The notes below the pieces were generated by a model. The model saw only the letters and a program-made list of their open reading frames with translations, did no database searches and was not told the origin of the DNA. From positions 62,001-126,000 of the forward strand of contig JALHNJ010000005.1 of the NCBI GenBank assembly GCA_022843585.1: a DNA stretch of 64,000 nucleotides, given 5' to 3'. Positions 43,570-52,273 of the stretch are shown piece after piece. The number at the start of each line of letters is the position of its first letter. Position 1 is the stretch's first letter. Position numbers and translations under genes: made by a program. This DNA is from Chitinophagaceae bacterium (GTDB taxonomy: Bacteria; Bacteroidota; Bacteroidia; Chitinophagales; Chitinophagaceae).

Positions 43570-43908
43570 ATGAATACAATCCTCCTTCTCATCGCCTCCA
43601 ACATCTTCATGACATTTGCCTGGTACTATCATTTAAAACAGGAAGGGTGGCCTTTGTGGAAAGCCATTGCTATAAGCTGGTTCATTGCTTTGTTTGAGTA
43701 TATGCTGATGGTACCTGCTAATAAAAGCGGTTATGCAAAAGGGCTATCTGGCTTCCAGTTAAAGATGATACAGGAAGTGATTACACTGGTAGTATTTGGT
43801 TTTTTTGCAGTACTGTACCTAAAAGAACCATTTCATTGGAGATACCTGGTAAGCTTTGCTTTTTTGCTGGGAGCGGTTTACTTCATGTTCAGTAAAAAAT
43901 TCGGATAA
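43570..43908 (+). CDS. DUF486 membrane protein (DMT-like)
   Basis: About 112 residues from the ATG at 43570. Four predicted membrane spans; MNTILLLIASNIFMTFAWYY, IALFEYMLMVPANKSG and LKMIQEVITLVVFGFF are the DUF486 pattern, a short relative of the drug/metabolite transporters. Such four-span proteins probably dimerise; substrate unknown. It is convergent with the small membrane protein at 43917, and monocistronic on its own strand. Confidence 0.88.
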   Translation: MNTILLLIASNIFMTFAWYYHLKQEGWPLWKAIAISWFIALFEYMLMVPANKSGYAKGLSGFQLKMIQEVITLVVFGFFAVLYLKEPFHWRYLVSFAFLLGAVYFMFSKKFG

Positions 43909-43916
43909 GTATTATC

Positions 43917-44177
43917 TCACTCAATACCTGGTTTTGTCCGTTGTTGCTCCTTCGATTTTTGGCGACGGCTAAAATCTGATTTTACCTTATGAACAAAGGC
44001 GCTAAGCAAAAGGTACAACCCGGTGCATAAAAGGGTAGATGCAACTAAACCCCAGCCATACCACTCATCTTCTTTTGTTCTTTCGAAGCAGGCGTATACA
44101 ATTACAAAAACACTGGCGATTACCGCAGCAAAACCAAAAAGCAGCTTTGTTAAGAATTTATCGGAATGACTGGCCAT
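43917..44177 (-). CDS. Small membrane protein, unidentified
   Basis: 86 residues with two predicted membrane spans (LLFGFAAVIASVFVIVYACF and WGLVASTLLCTGLYLLLSAF), then a charged tail ending EQQRTKPGIE. I recognise no family. Convergent with the DUF486 gene, 8 nt apart, with no terminator between them. Confidence 0.62.
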   Translation of the reverse strand: MASHSDKFLTKLLFGFAAVIASVFVIVYACFERTKEDEWYGWGLVASTLLCTGLYLLLSAFVHKVKSDFSRRQKSKEQQRTKPGIE

Positions 44178-44303
44178 ACTGGGTTAGTTTTGGTGAGGTT
44201 TAAAGTTCTCAAAAATAAGGAAAAAATAATTTTGTGTTAATAGTCATTTCTATGACCATTATAGTTTTTAGGTTATTATAATTTTATCTGGTAAATAATA
44301 AGT

Positions 44304-44888
44304 ATGAAAAAATTTATATGCTCTTTCGGTTTGGCAATTTGTGTATTACTTGTAGCTGCACAAGAGGCACCGGAAGGATTATTTATTGCATCAAAGGCAC
44401 CCAATTTTAAAGCAAAAAATCAATATGGTGCAGATGTGGAATTAAAAGACCTTTTGAAAAAGGGAAAAGTGATTTTGGTGTTTTACAGGGGACAATGGTG
44501 TCCGTATTGCAATAAGCAATTATCAAGATTACAGGATTCAATCCAATTTATTACGGATAAAGGTGCTACGCTGGTTGCTGTTTCACCCGAAATGCCGGAT
44601 AATGTCAGCAAAACATTAGAAAAAACAAAAGCTCAATACTCAGTCCTGTATGATAAGGATATGAAGATCATGAAAGCCTATGATGTAGAATTTGAAGTGC
44701 CGGAAAATACGGTTACCCGTTATCGCAATACAGGAATTGATTTAGAGAAAAACAATGGTAGCAATGGAAAATTTCTTCCAATACCCGCTGTTTATATCAT
44801 AGATAAAGAATCTACAATTACTTACCGGTTTTTTGAGCAGGATTATAAAAAAAGACCCAGCGTAAAAGAACTTCTTGATAATTTGTAA
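44304..44888 (+). CDS. AhpC/TSA-family peroxiredoxin-like protein, secreted
   Basis: 194 residues with a signal peptide (ICSFGLAICVLLVAAQ). The thioredoxin fold core is AKNQYGADVELKDLLKKG followed by VILVFYRGQWCPYC, where the Cys pair of WCPYC resembles the thioredoxin-like active site of the AhpC/TSA branch rather than classic peroxiredoxins. It reduces peroxides or disulphides in the periplasm. The stop is separated by one base from the stop of the convergent methyltransferase. Confidence 0.88.
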   Translation: MKKFICSFGLAICVLLVAAQEAPEGLFIASKAPNFKAKNQYGADVELKDLLKKGKVILVFYRGQWCPYCNKQLSRLQDSIQFITDKGATLVAVSPEMPDNVSKTLEKTKAQYSVLYDKDMKIMKAYDVEFEVPENTVTRYRNTGIDLEKNNGSNGKFLPIPAVYIIDKESTITYRFFEQDYKKRPSVKELLDNL

Positions 44889-44889
44889 T

Positions 44890-45564
44890 TCATTGAGTCT
44901 TTTCCGTTACTAAACAAAGCGACTGGCTACGGATGTAATTTCCTTTATATAATATTTCTGGTTCATCCCTTGGTATTGCATTAATGAAATGCAGGTTGTT
45001 CTCCTGCACTAAACTTTTCCAACTATCTATAGTATAAGAAGTAAAGCCATATCGGGTAAATGGCATTTGCTCAATACTTTCTTTTGTTCTGATAATTGCA
45101 TAAAACTTGCCTCCGGGTTTTAGCACCCTTTTTATTTCCTGTAAATGAGGTTGAGGAGTATCCCAGAAATAAACAACGTTGATACAAAAAATTATATCAT
45201 AACTATTGTCGGCAAATGGAAGTGTATCGCTGCTGCCATGATGCAATTGTAGCTTTCCTGTTGAAATCAGGTGTTGATTATTTTTTATTGCAGCTTTTAC
45301 CATTGTCTCAGAAAAATCAATTCCGCTTAGGTGTAATCCATCTGCTTGTGCAAAAACCTTTTCAAAGAAAATTCCATTGCCAAAGCCTATTTCAAGAATA
45401 GCCTCTCCATGTTTTATTTTCATACAATCAAAAGCAAAATCATAGAGAAAGCCGTTGGCCTTATTCATCATTTCGCCAACTTTATTACCCATTGCTCCGC
45501 TAGGTTTGCGAAGCTGCCGGGCCATGGCTTTGAATTTCAGTTGTTGAAAAAAATGTTTGAACAT
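44890..45564 (-). CDS. Class I SAM-dependent methyltransferase
   Basis: 224 residues. The SAM-binding motif I is AILEIGFGNG, with SGIDFSETMVKAA (motif II), DIIFCINVVYFW (motif III) and LKPGGKFYAIIRTK. It has the shape of a Methyltransf_11-type small-molecule methyltransferase. The substrate is unknown; no operon partners. The 5' region up to 45686 has an AT-rich inverted repeat pair (ATTGGTTAA / TTAACCAAT). Confidence 0.85.
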   Translation of the reverse strand: MFKHFFQQLKFKAMARQLRKPSGAMGNKVGEMMNKANGFLYDFAFDCMKIKHGEAILEIGFGNGIFFEKVFAQADGLHLSGIDFSETMVKAAIKNNQHLISTGKLQLHHGSSDTLPFADNSYDIIFCINVVYFWDTPQPHLQEIKRVLKPGGKFYAIIRTKESIEQMPFTRYGFTSYTIDSWKSLVQENNLHFINAIPRDEPEILYKGNYIRSQSLCLVTEKTQ

Positions 45565-45686
45565 TTTAGGAATTAGGTATTGGTTAAATAGTTTATTGGG
45601 AATGCATGATGTTGTAATTTATAAAGACATTTAATCCGTCACGATCCTTATCAACCATTTAACAAATCAACTAGTTAACCAATCAA

Positions 45687-46721
45687 TCACTTCCAAATAA
45701 TCTTTGCTACTTTGCCATTATTTCCTGCCAGGTAAATAGTGGTTCCCAATTTTGCGATCCTGCATACATTAAAACTTTCCTTGCTGATCCATTGCCATTC
45801 TTTACCGCCGTTTGCCGAATAATCGACACCATTTAATCCACAGGTCATAATATCTTTCATCGATAAAAATTCTACGCTGCTTCTATAGCCATGTGGCGGT
45901 ACTTTAGGAGCTTTCCATGTTTTACCACCATCATTACTTATAAAACAATTATTGTTGGTTGAGTCGGAGCTGTCTTTACTAAAATCACCACCCACCACAA
46001 TTATTTTTTTACTTCCTTTTAAGTTGCCATTATCATATACCGCCACAGAATTAGCACCGGTGGATTCTTTTCCTTGCACAATAGGAAGTAGGGTAGAGGA
46101 ATTCTCTGTAAACAATCTTGATTTTGTACCACCGCTTACTAAAAAGAAATTGTTATCTCTGAAAAAACGGATATTGGTTCCACTAGCTGCAAAAAAAGCT
46201 TCGCCCGAATCTAAGGTTGGTCTTTTATCTGCCGCCCATTCCTGCCAGCTTTCGCCGCCATTCACTGTTGCAGCTATAAAAGCTTTTCCATCTATGGGGT
46301 CGCCTACTACCATTCCCCATTCTCTGCCTAAAAAATGTATCGCATCCAAAAACATTCCTTTGGCATTGCTTTCATACATTACTTTCCACGATTCACCGCC
46401 GTCTGTTGTTTTTAAAATACAGGCCGGTTTTTCAACTCCCATAATAATTGCAGTGCTTGCATCAAAAGCTTCTATATCCCGAAACTCTGTTTTTTCAAAA
46501 CCTTTTACAGTAAACCAACTCCAGTTTTTACCACCACTGTTAGACCTGCCCACTATGCCATTGCTGCCACTCACCCAAATTACATTATCATTTACAACAC
46601 TCAGTCCCCGGATACTTGTTTTGGTGCCGGAAGTAAGCAGCTCTACAGTGGGGGATTGTGCAAAAGCCTCAGTAGATAAAAAAATTAAGAATGAAAGAAG
46701 AACGGTGTACGTCAATCGCAT
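45687..46721 (-). CDS. YCF48-like beta-propeller protein, secreted
   Basis: 344 residues with signal peptide (VLLSFLIFLSTEAFAQ). Repeated BNR/sialidase-type blades: SNSGGKNWSWFTV, TTDGGESWKVMYE, AATVNGGESWQEWA, SNDGGKTWKAPKV and SANGGKEWQWIS, i.e. Asp-box-like repeats. Related to YCF48/photosystem II assembly factor domains; in Bacteroidota the role is unknown. It lies 32 nt after the metallophosphoesterase gene, probably in one operon. Confidence 0.88.
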   Translation of the reverse strand: MRLTYTVLLSFLIFLSTEAFAQSPTVELLTSGTKTSIRGLSVVNDNVIWVSGSNGIVGRSNSGGKNWSWFTVKGFEKTEFRDIEAFDASTAIIMGVEKPACILKTTDGGESWKVMYESNAKGMFLDAIHFLGREWGMVVGDPIDGKAFIAATVNGGESWQEWAADKRPTLDSGEAFFAASGTNIRFFRDNNFFLVSGGTKSRLFTENSSTLLPIVQGKESTGANSVAVYDNGNLKGSKKIIVVGGDFSKDSSDSTNNNCFISNDGGKTWKAPKVPPHGYRSSVEFLSMKDIMTCGLNGVDYSANGGKEWQWISKESFNVCRIAKLGTTIYLAGNNGKVAKIIWK

Positions 46722-46753
46722 ATTAGTTTAATAAGAAGGTAAATTAAAGGGTG

Positions 46754-47680
46754 TTATTCATATTTCACCATTGTTCTTTTAGAAGAACCATCATCAAACA
46801 ATTCAAATACTGCATAAGCCGGTGCAAATTCCTGGAAAGATCCTTTCCACCAGTTGCCGCTGATAGCCCCATTGCAATAATATTTAATATCAAGATAATC
46901 CAACTCATCCTGCAAATGTATATGGCCGCTCAGGCAAACTTTTATGTTCGGATACTTTATAAATATTTTCTTCAACTGCATAAAATCAGTATGCATCAGG
47001 TTACGCTGAATTTTCAAATCACCATTTGCTTCTGTTTTATCAAAAAACAAACCAGCACAAATTGATAAAATAGGAATATGAGAAACAATGCATATAAATT
47101 GATTGGCAGGAGTTCCAGCTAATTCTTGTTCCAGCCATTTAAGTTGTTCTTCATCTATTTTAGCGATATAACCACCGGCCGGATTTAGTTGAGTGCTGTC
47201 CAATACAATAAATTTCCAATTGCCTTTTGAATAACTATAAAACCTGTTTTTCATTTGCAATGTTTCCACCACCCAAACTTTTCCATAGAGCCGGTCAGTC
47301 TCAGGTTTATTTTCTTTGATGAACCAACCCCACACATCATGATTACCTATGGTATGATAAACAGGTAAGCTGTTTTCTTTTTGTAGGATGGATTTAAACA
47401 AATTCCATTGTATGGCGGTGTTTTCTTTGTCAATCGCCAATGCATCCATGATGGAATCTCCACCATTAATAATAAAATCAACTTTGGGAGTTAACTTTTG
47501 TACATGATTCAATGCCTTTGCCATACCAGCCTCGGGTATTTCACCCGGCTTAATATGTATATCTGACAAAAAAGCAAATCGCAGTGGTTTGTTTTTCTCC
47601 TCATTGGCAAAAGATAAGGAGGGCAGGAGTGTGCTGCCAATTACTGCTGCTGATGTTTGCAGAAAATGTTTTCTTTTCAT
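46754..47680 (-). CDS. Secreted metallophosphoesterase (calcineurin-like)
   Basis: 308 residues. N-terminus MKRKHFLQTSAAVIGSTLLPSLSFA is an export signal with a Tat-like basic start. The dimetal motifs are complete: LSDIHIKPG, GGDSIMD, GNHD, VSHIP and SGHIHLQDE. It hydrolyses phosphomonoesters or diesters in the periplasm; substrate unknown. It sits between the rhodanese-thioredoxin fusion (22 nt upstream) and the YCF48-like gene. Confidence 0.9.
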   Translation of the reverse strand: MKRKHFLQTSAAVIGSTLLPSLSFANEEKNKPLRFAFLSDIHIKPGEIPEAGMAKALNHVQKLTPKVDFIINGGDSIMDALAIDKENTAIQWNLFKSILQKENSLPVYHTIGNHDVWGWFIKENKPETDRLYGKVWVVETLQMKNRFYSYSKGNWKFIVLDSTQLNPAGGYIAKIDEEQLKWLEQELAGTPANQFICIVSHIPILSICAGLFFDKTEANGDLKIQRNLMHTDFMQLKKIFIKYPNIKVCLSGHIHLQDELDYLDIKYYCNGAISGNWWKGSFQEFAPAYAVFELFDDGSSKRTMVKYE

Positions 47681-47702
47681 ATCGCTGATTATTATTCAGA
47701 CA

Positions 47703-48398
47703 TTATTTTTTCAACTGCTCCTTTAATTCATCTTTGCTTACCAATCCTTGCTTTCGCCAAACTTCCACTCCATTTTTATAAATAATAAAAACCGGGATGG
47801 GTTCAATATTCAATTCTTTTAAAAGATTTGTATGTACGCCGGCATCAATTTTTATAAAGATGAATTCATTCTTCTTATCAGCTATTATATCTTGTAAAAT
47901 AGGTTCCATTTTTACACAGGGCGGGCACCAGGTGGCACCTACATCTACCAACACCGTTCCGTTGGTCGGGATACTTTTTTGGTATTCCTCCAATGTCATT
48001 TGGGGTTGGTTAGAAGAGCCTTCTAACGGTTTCTCTGCTTTTTTCCATGCATTAATACCGCCGGATAATTCAATCACATTTTTAAAACCATTATTACGCA
48101 TCCAGTCGGCAGCGGCAGCACTACGACCGCCTACCAGGCAATACACATAAACTGGTTTGTCTTTATCTATGTGCTGAACCCTATCGGTAAATTGTGTTTT
48201 ATTAGTCCAATCAGCCTGTAAAGCATTTTTAATATGGCCGGTATTAAATTCAGTTGTAGTTCTTACATCCAAAATCTGCACTTTAGTTGCTATAATACCT
48301 TTTTCAAACTCATCTACGCTTGCCTGACCGGTAGAAACGGCCTGACCTTTGCAGGAAATAAAACCGAAAAATAAAAAGACAAAAATTACGTTTTTCAT
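47703..48398 (-). CDS. Rhodanese-thioredoxin fusion lipoprotein
   Basis: About 231 residues from the ATG at 48396-48398; signal MKNVIFVFLFFGFISCKG with a lipobox ending FISC. The rhodanese domain (about residues 30-115) has VQILDVRTTTEFNTGHIKNA and the active-site loop YCLVGGRSA. The thioredoxin domain (about 125-230) has VGATWCPPCVKMEP (CPPC). The combination links sulphur transfer with disulphide chemistry at the periplasm. The gene heads a probable operon with the metallophosphoesterase and YCF48-like genes. Confidence 0.9.
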   Translation of the reverse strand: MKNVIFVFLFFGFISCKGQAVSTGQASVDEFEKGIIATKVQILDVRTTTEFNTGHIKNALQADWTNKTQFTDRVQHIDKDKPVYVYCLVGGRSAAAADWMRNNGFKNVIELSGGINAWKKAEKPLEGSSNQPQMTLEEYQKSIPTNGTVLVDVGATWCPPCVKMEPILQDIIADKKNEFIFIKIDAGVHTNLLKELNIEPIPVFIIYKNGVEVWRKQGLVSKDELKEQLKK

Positions 48399-48531
48399 TA
48401 CAATCAATTTACTTCAAAAATACGGATAGTTTTTCCTGGCAACGGATTGGAATACAATTACTCTTACTCCCCATTCGCCTGCTAATTAGGAAAATAACCC
48501 TATTTTTAAGGGCTAAAATCATTCCCCTTTT

Positions 48532-50001
48532 ATGAAAAAATATGCGATTTACTGGTTGGCATTGGCTGTTGTGGTAATAACCGGGTGTCAGAAAGAAGTG
48601 AGTTTTGAACTGGGTGGTTTGCCTGCAGAAGGTACTCTTCAAAGCGAGGTATCAGGAGATTGTTTACCTAAAACGGTAAATGGAGTTTATGAGGAAGGGG
48701 TTGCTTTGCTTCCAAACACCAATACAATTACAGTTGATATTGATGTTACCAAAACCGGCACCTATACTATTACTACCGATACCGTAAACGGTTATTTTTT
48801 TAGAGGTACCGGCCGTTTTACCACTATTGGAGTAAATACAGTAACGCTGCAAAGTCAGGGAACACCTTTTGCACAGGGGATTAATAATTTTGTTGTTACC
48901 TTCTTAGGTTCTGTGTGTGATATACAGGTTGAAGTTTTACCGGCAGGGGCTGGTGGCCCGGCAGTATTTACGTTAGTTAATGGTGGAACACCTGCTAATT
49001 GCGCTACAGCTGTTGTAAACGGAGTTTACTTAAAAGATGTTGCCGTTAACACAACCAATACTGTTGATGTAACCGTTAATGTAACGACAATAGGAACTTA
49101 TACAATATCTGCAAGCGGGGGAGGTCTTACTTTTTCAAGAACAGCAGCGTTTACCACAACCGGTAACCAAACAATCAGGTTGAATGCTACTGGAACAGCA
49201 ACTACGGCTGGTACGGCTACCGTAACATTTGCAGCACCTTTTGCGGCTTGTAGTTTTTCTGTTACTGTGCAGGCAGGAGCCATTTTTTCAATAGATTGTC
49301 CGAATGTAGTAGTTAATGGTACATACAATGTTGGAACGCCTTTGAATGCAGGTAATACAATTGTGATTCCTATTACAGTTACAACAGAAGGCTCATATAG
49401 TATTACAACAACTGTAAACGGAATGACCTTTTCAGGTTCCGGATCATTAACCTTTGCCTCAACATCTATTACTCTTACGGGTAATACCAGCACATCGCCA
49501 ACAGGTCCAGCAGGAACATATAATCTCGGAATAGGAGGAACTCCGGCTTGCACAGCACCAATAGTTGTTACAGGCACTGCAACAGTAGCCTGGAAGTTTA
49601 CAGAAGGCACAACCACTTTGCAAGGTAATTTTGACATGGGCACTTTACAAGTGATAAGTGTTCCTCCTTTTATTGTGAACACTTATACTTTTACAGGGAG
49701 TAATGCTGGCGGACAAAGTTTAACTCTTATCATAGGTGATATTTCAGGTGGAATTACGAACGGAGAAACTTATACTACAACGAGTAGTACCAGTAATAGT
49801 GTCGGCATGGTTGTATTGGGAGGAATAAGTAATTTGTATGAAGCAAATGGAACTATTCCGGGCCTCACTTTTACAGTTACCGTTACGAGCCATGTTCCAG
49901 CCACAAAAACTATTTCAGGTACATTTGCAGGAACAGTTAAAGACGGACTCGGAGTAACAAAAACCATTACCAACGGTACTTTTACAGGTACTTATCCATA
50001 A
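48532..50001 (+). CDS. Large repeat lipoprotein
   Basis: 489 residues. The signal ending VVVITGCQKEVSFELGG is a lipobox. The body has three consecutive immunoglobulin-like repeats of about 90 residues (about 50-145, 150-245, 250-345), each opening with C-x-VNGxY and ending with CxxxxEVLPAG-like strands, followed by a C-terminal domain of about 140 residues ending GTFTGTYP. Thr, Val and Gly are abundant. It is probably a surface-exposed adhesin-like protein or a cell-envelope lipoprotein, by composition only. Confidence 0.72.
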   Translation: MKKYAIYWLALAVVVITGCQKEVSFELGGLPAEGTLQSEVSGDCLPKTVNGVYEEGVALLPNTNTITVDIDVTKTGTYTITTDTVNGYFFRGTGRFTTIGVNTVTLQSQGTPFAQGINNFVVTFLGSVCDIQVEVLPAGAGGPAVFTLVNGGTPANCATAVVNGVYLKDVAVNTTNTVDVTVNVTTIGTYTISASGGGLTFSRTAAFTTTGNQTIRLNATGTATTAGTATVTFAAPFAACSFSVTVQAGAIFSIDCPNVVVNGTYNVGTPLNAGNTIVIPITVTTEGSYSITTTVNGMTFSGSGSLTFASTSITLTGNTSTSPTGPAGTYNLGIGGTPACTAPIVVTGTATVAWKFTEGTTTLQGNFDMGTLQVISVPPFIVNTYTFTGSNAGGQSLTLIIGDISGGITNGETYTTTSSTSNSVGMVVLGGISNLYEANGTIPGLTFTVTVTSHVPATKTISGTFAGTVKDGLGVTKTITNGTFTGTYP

Positions 50002-50017
50002 CATTAATAAATAAAAA

Positions 50018-50053
50018 AAATAAAAAGCATCACTAGAGTGATGCTTTTTATTT
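50018..50053. terminator. Bidirectional rho-independent terminator overlapping the aminopeptidase stop
   Basis: Stem TAAAAAGCATCACT with loop AG and its exact complement to 50050, extended with A/T pairs to 50018-50053. It serves the repeat lipoprotein (stop at 50001) and the convergent aminopeptidase P gene, whose stop codon (50052-50054) it overlaps by two bases. Confidence 0.9.
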
Positions 50054-51530
50054 AAAACCCTTTTTTCTTCGATTCCAGCGGAGGTAATTTGTAATTATCC
50101 AGCACACTTTTCTCTTTGATCATCTTTTCAATATCCTCAATTTTACGGGGAGAAAAGTGGGAGAGTAGCTCATACCCGTTTTCAGTAATCAACAAATCAT
50201 CTTCAATTCTTACAGCGATACTCCACCATTTTTTATCGCAGTCGCTTCCTTCCGGAATATAAATGCCGGGCTCAATAGTAATCACCATATCTTTTTTCAA
50301 AGTGCTATAATTACCTCTGTCGTGTACATCCAAACCTATATGATGACCTAAACCATGCGGATAGTATTTGCCTACCTCCATTTTATTTTTGATGATGCCG
50401 AGTTTTACTAATCCTTCTGCAATTACATCTTTAGCCGCCTTATTTGCATCGGACCATTTAGAACCATTCTTTAATGTTTTGAAAGCAGCTTCCTGCGCAT
50501 CATATACTATCTGGTAAATTGATTTTTCTTCATCTGAAAATTTTCCATCTACCGGAACTGTTCTCGTTACATCCGCTGTATAGCCATGGTATTCAGCGCC
50601 AACATCCATCAGCAACATGCTGTTACCCACTTTTGTTTTTGTGTTTTCCATATAGTGAAGAATGCACCCATTTTCACCAGACCCAATTATAGAGCCGTAG
50701 CCAACACCCTCAGCACCATGTTTTTTGTGAACGAACTCATGCAAGCCCTGAATTTCCAGTTCAGACATATTGGGATGTACCGTTTTCATCACTTCATTTT
50801 GTCCCTGGCAGGATATTTCTACCGCTTTGCGCAGCAAGTCAATTTCTTCCGGAGTTTTAATTTCACGCAGGTCGGCTGTGAGCTGTGTGAAAAGCCGGTT
50901 GTCAAATCTTTTTTGATCTTTTAATACTTCTGCTGTAGCTAATTTTTCTTTGAACTGTTTTATCAAATCAAATAAATCAGCACTATCAAATCCATCTGGA
51001 ACATCCTCAGGAAATCGGTCAACTATTATCTTGGCATACTTTGAAAAGTCGATAGCAAAGCTTTTAAAATCGCTGGCATTGTAAACAGTTTGTATGCCTG
51101 ATGTTTCTTTTGCTCCATCTATTCCCAGTCTTTTGCCCGTCCATTGTTCTGCTTTGGGATTTCTTTTTTGTATAAATAGTACTTCATTGTAGCTATTCCC
51201 TAACGAATCCTGTTGTTCTTCCTTAAAAATCAATAATAATGAATGCGGTTCTTTGTAGCCGCTGAAATAATACATATCGGGGTTTGCATGATATAGATAT
51301 TCCACATCATTCGAAAATGTACGGGTTGGATATGCGAATACAACCATTACGGAATTATCCGGCATGATTTGTCGTAAAGCATCTCTGCGTCCCGTATGAA
51401 AATCTTTGGTGAGATAGTCTTTTGGTAAATTTTCTTCCGTTTCATCGTGAGCAGGCTGTGCAATCAAGTTAAGAGATAACAAGAAGCTGGCAATTGTAAA
51501 GCCGATAAATGACTTCTGAGATTTAAACAT
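50052..51530 (-). CDS. Xaa-Pro aminopeptidase (M24 family), exported
   Basis: 492 residues with a signal peptide (FTIASFLLSLNLIAQPA). The N-terminal AMP_N domain (about residues 45-190) is followed by the pita-bread M24B catalytic domain with all metal ligands: LMDVGAEYHGYTADVTRTVP (Asp, Asp), GLGHHIGLDVHD (His), TIEPGIYIP (Glu) and RIEDDLLIT (Glu). It removes N-terminal residues preceding proline in the periplasm. Pairs well with the S9 prolyl oligopeptidase and the X-Pro hydrolase for proline-peptide use. Convergent with the repeat lipoprotein. Confidence 0.95.
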   Translation of the reverse strand: MFKSQKSFIGFTIASFLLSLNLIAQPAHDETEENLPKDYLTKDFHTGRRDALRQIMPDNSVMVVFAYPTRTFSNDVEYLYHANPDMYYFSGYKEPHSLLLIFKEEQQDSLGNSYNEVLFIQKRNPKAEQWTGKRLGIDGAKETSGIQTVYNASDFKSFAIDFSKYAKIIVDRFPEDVPDGFDSADLFDLIKQFKEKLATAEVLKDQKRFDNRLFTQLTADLREIKTPEEIDLLRKAVEISCQGQNEVMKTVHPNMSELEIQGLHEFVHKKHGAEGVGYGSIIGSGENGCILHYMENTKTKVGNSMLLMDVGAEYHGYTADVTRTVPVDGKFSDEEKSIYQIVYDAQEAAFKTLKNGSKWSDANKAAKDVIAEGLVKLGIIKNKMEVGKYYPHGLGHHIGLDVHDRGNYSTLKKDMVITIEPGIYIPEGSDCDKKWWSIAVRIEDDLLITENGYELLSHFSPRKIEDIEKMIKEKSVLDNYKLPPLESKKKGF

Positions 51531-51609
51531 AAAAATGGTGATTGAGGAACCTAAAATAGTTCAATTCAATCACCATTAAAACAAATTTACATAAATGGGT
51601 CACTACGCA

Positions 51610-51882
51610 TTATTCATCGTCTTCATCTTCTTCATAATATGCATCCTCATTGGCTTGATAATGCTCTTCCCATGCTTTTACTGCGTCATCGCTCAGGCAT
51701 TCGATAATGTCGTGTAAGGCATCCTTTTTTAGCTTCCATTCTGTTTCCATCGGGTCATCATAACGCTGAATGAACAGGCAATGATCAGTTTCCACTGCTA
51801 CTTTAATGAGAGTAACCGGAGATTCTTCTTTCACCTTCACCAGGTAATAACAGCCCGTTTCCAACAAGTCGTACGAGTACAT
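51610..51882 (-). CDS. Small acidic protein, unidentified
   Basis: 90 residues, no signal, with a strongly acidic tail (NEDAYYEEDEDDE). N-terminal part MYSYDLLETGCYYLVKVKEE. I recognise no family. It has an unusually strong ribosome-binding site for this group: GGAGGTGAT directly before the ATG. Confidence 0.78.
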   Translation of the reverse strand: MYSYDLLETGCYYLVKVKEESPVTLIKVAVETDHCLFIQRYDDPMETEWKLKKDALHDIIECLSDDAVKAWEEHYQANEDAYYEEDEDDE

Positions 51883-51891
51883 ATCACCTCC
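51883..51891 (-). promoter_or_regulatory. Near-complete Shine-Dalgarno site (GGAGGTGAT)
   Basis: Nine bases complementary to the 16S rRNA 3' end (anti-SD ATCACCTCC) stand right before the ATG of the small acidic protein; the GGAGG core is 4 nt from the start. Strong SD sites are uncommon in Bacteroidota. Confidence 0.7.
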
Positions 51892-52205
51892 CTTTTTTAT
51901 TAATACACAATACTTTTACCAGTTTTTAAACTCAGAACTTAATGGGCACTCAACACAGTTGGAGTAGTAAGAATTTGATGAGCCAGAAGCAGAATTCAAA
52001 ATTAGGGATTTGTAGAATTTAGGACAATGAAATTTATGTGAAATGAAATATTTTCAGTTGCATTAAGCACTTATTTTATTGAAAATAAACAAGTTAAATG
52101 AATTTGTGAAAATTTTAATTTTAATCAATTTTGACTGATAAACCCGGCTAATTTGCTGGGAAATCCTTCGTATATTTTGTAATTTTCTTACAGTTTGTTG
52201 ATTCC
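51892..52205. other. AT-rich intergenic DNA without a recognisable feature
   Basis: About 310 nt between the small acidic protein's leader and the next terminator. I see no reading frame that looks real, no tRNA-like fold and no clear palindrome. It must hold the promoter of the acidic protein, but only a weak -7-like motif is seen. Confidence 0.5.
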
Positions 52206-52210
52206 CGCAA

Positions 52211-52256
52211 ATAAAAATACCTCCAGCAAGCCGGCTTACCGGGCTACAGAAGGTAT
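52211..52256 (-). terminator. Probable terminator for the 47-aa secreted peptide
   Basis: Imperfect hairpin with outer arms ATACCT / AGGTAT and an inner AGCC(C)GG / CCGGCT pair; on the minus strand ATTTTTATT follows. It lies 18 nt after the stop of the small gene at 52274, in the right orientation. Confidence 0.5.
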
Positions 52257-52273
52257 CATTTTGTAAAATTAGT

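Noticed and set aside
49098-49682. Antisense frame in the repeat lipoprotein gene (194 codons)
   Set aside because: Val/Pro-rich shadow of Thr/Asn-rich codons; no start context.
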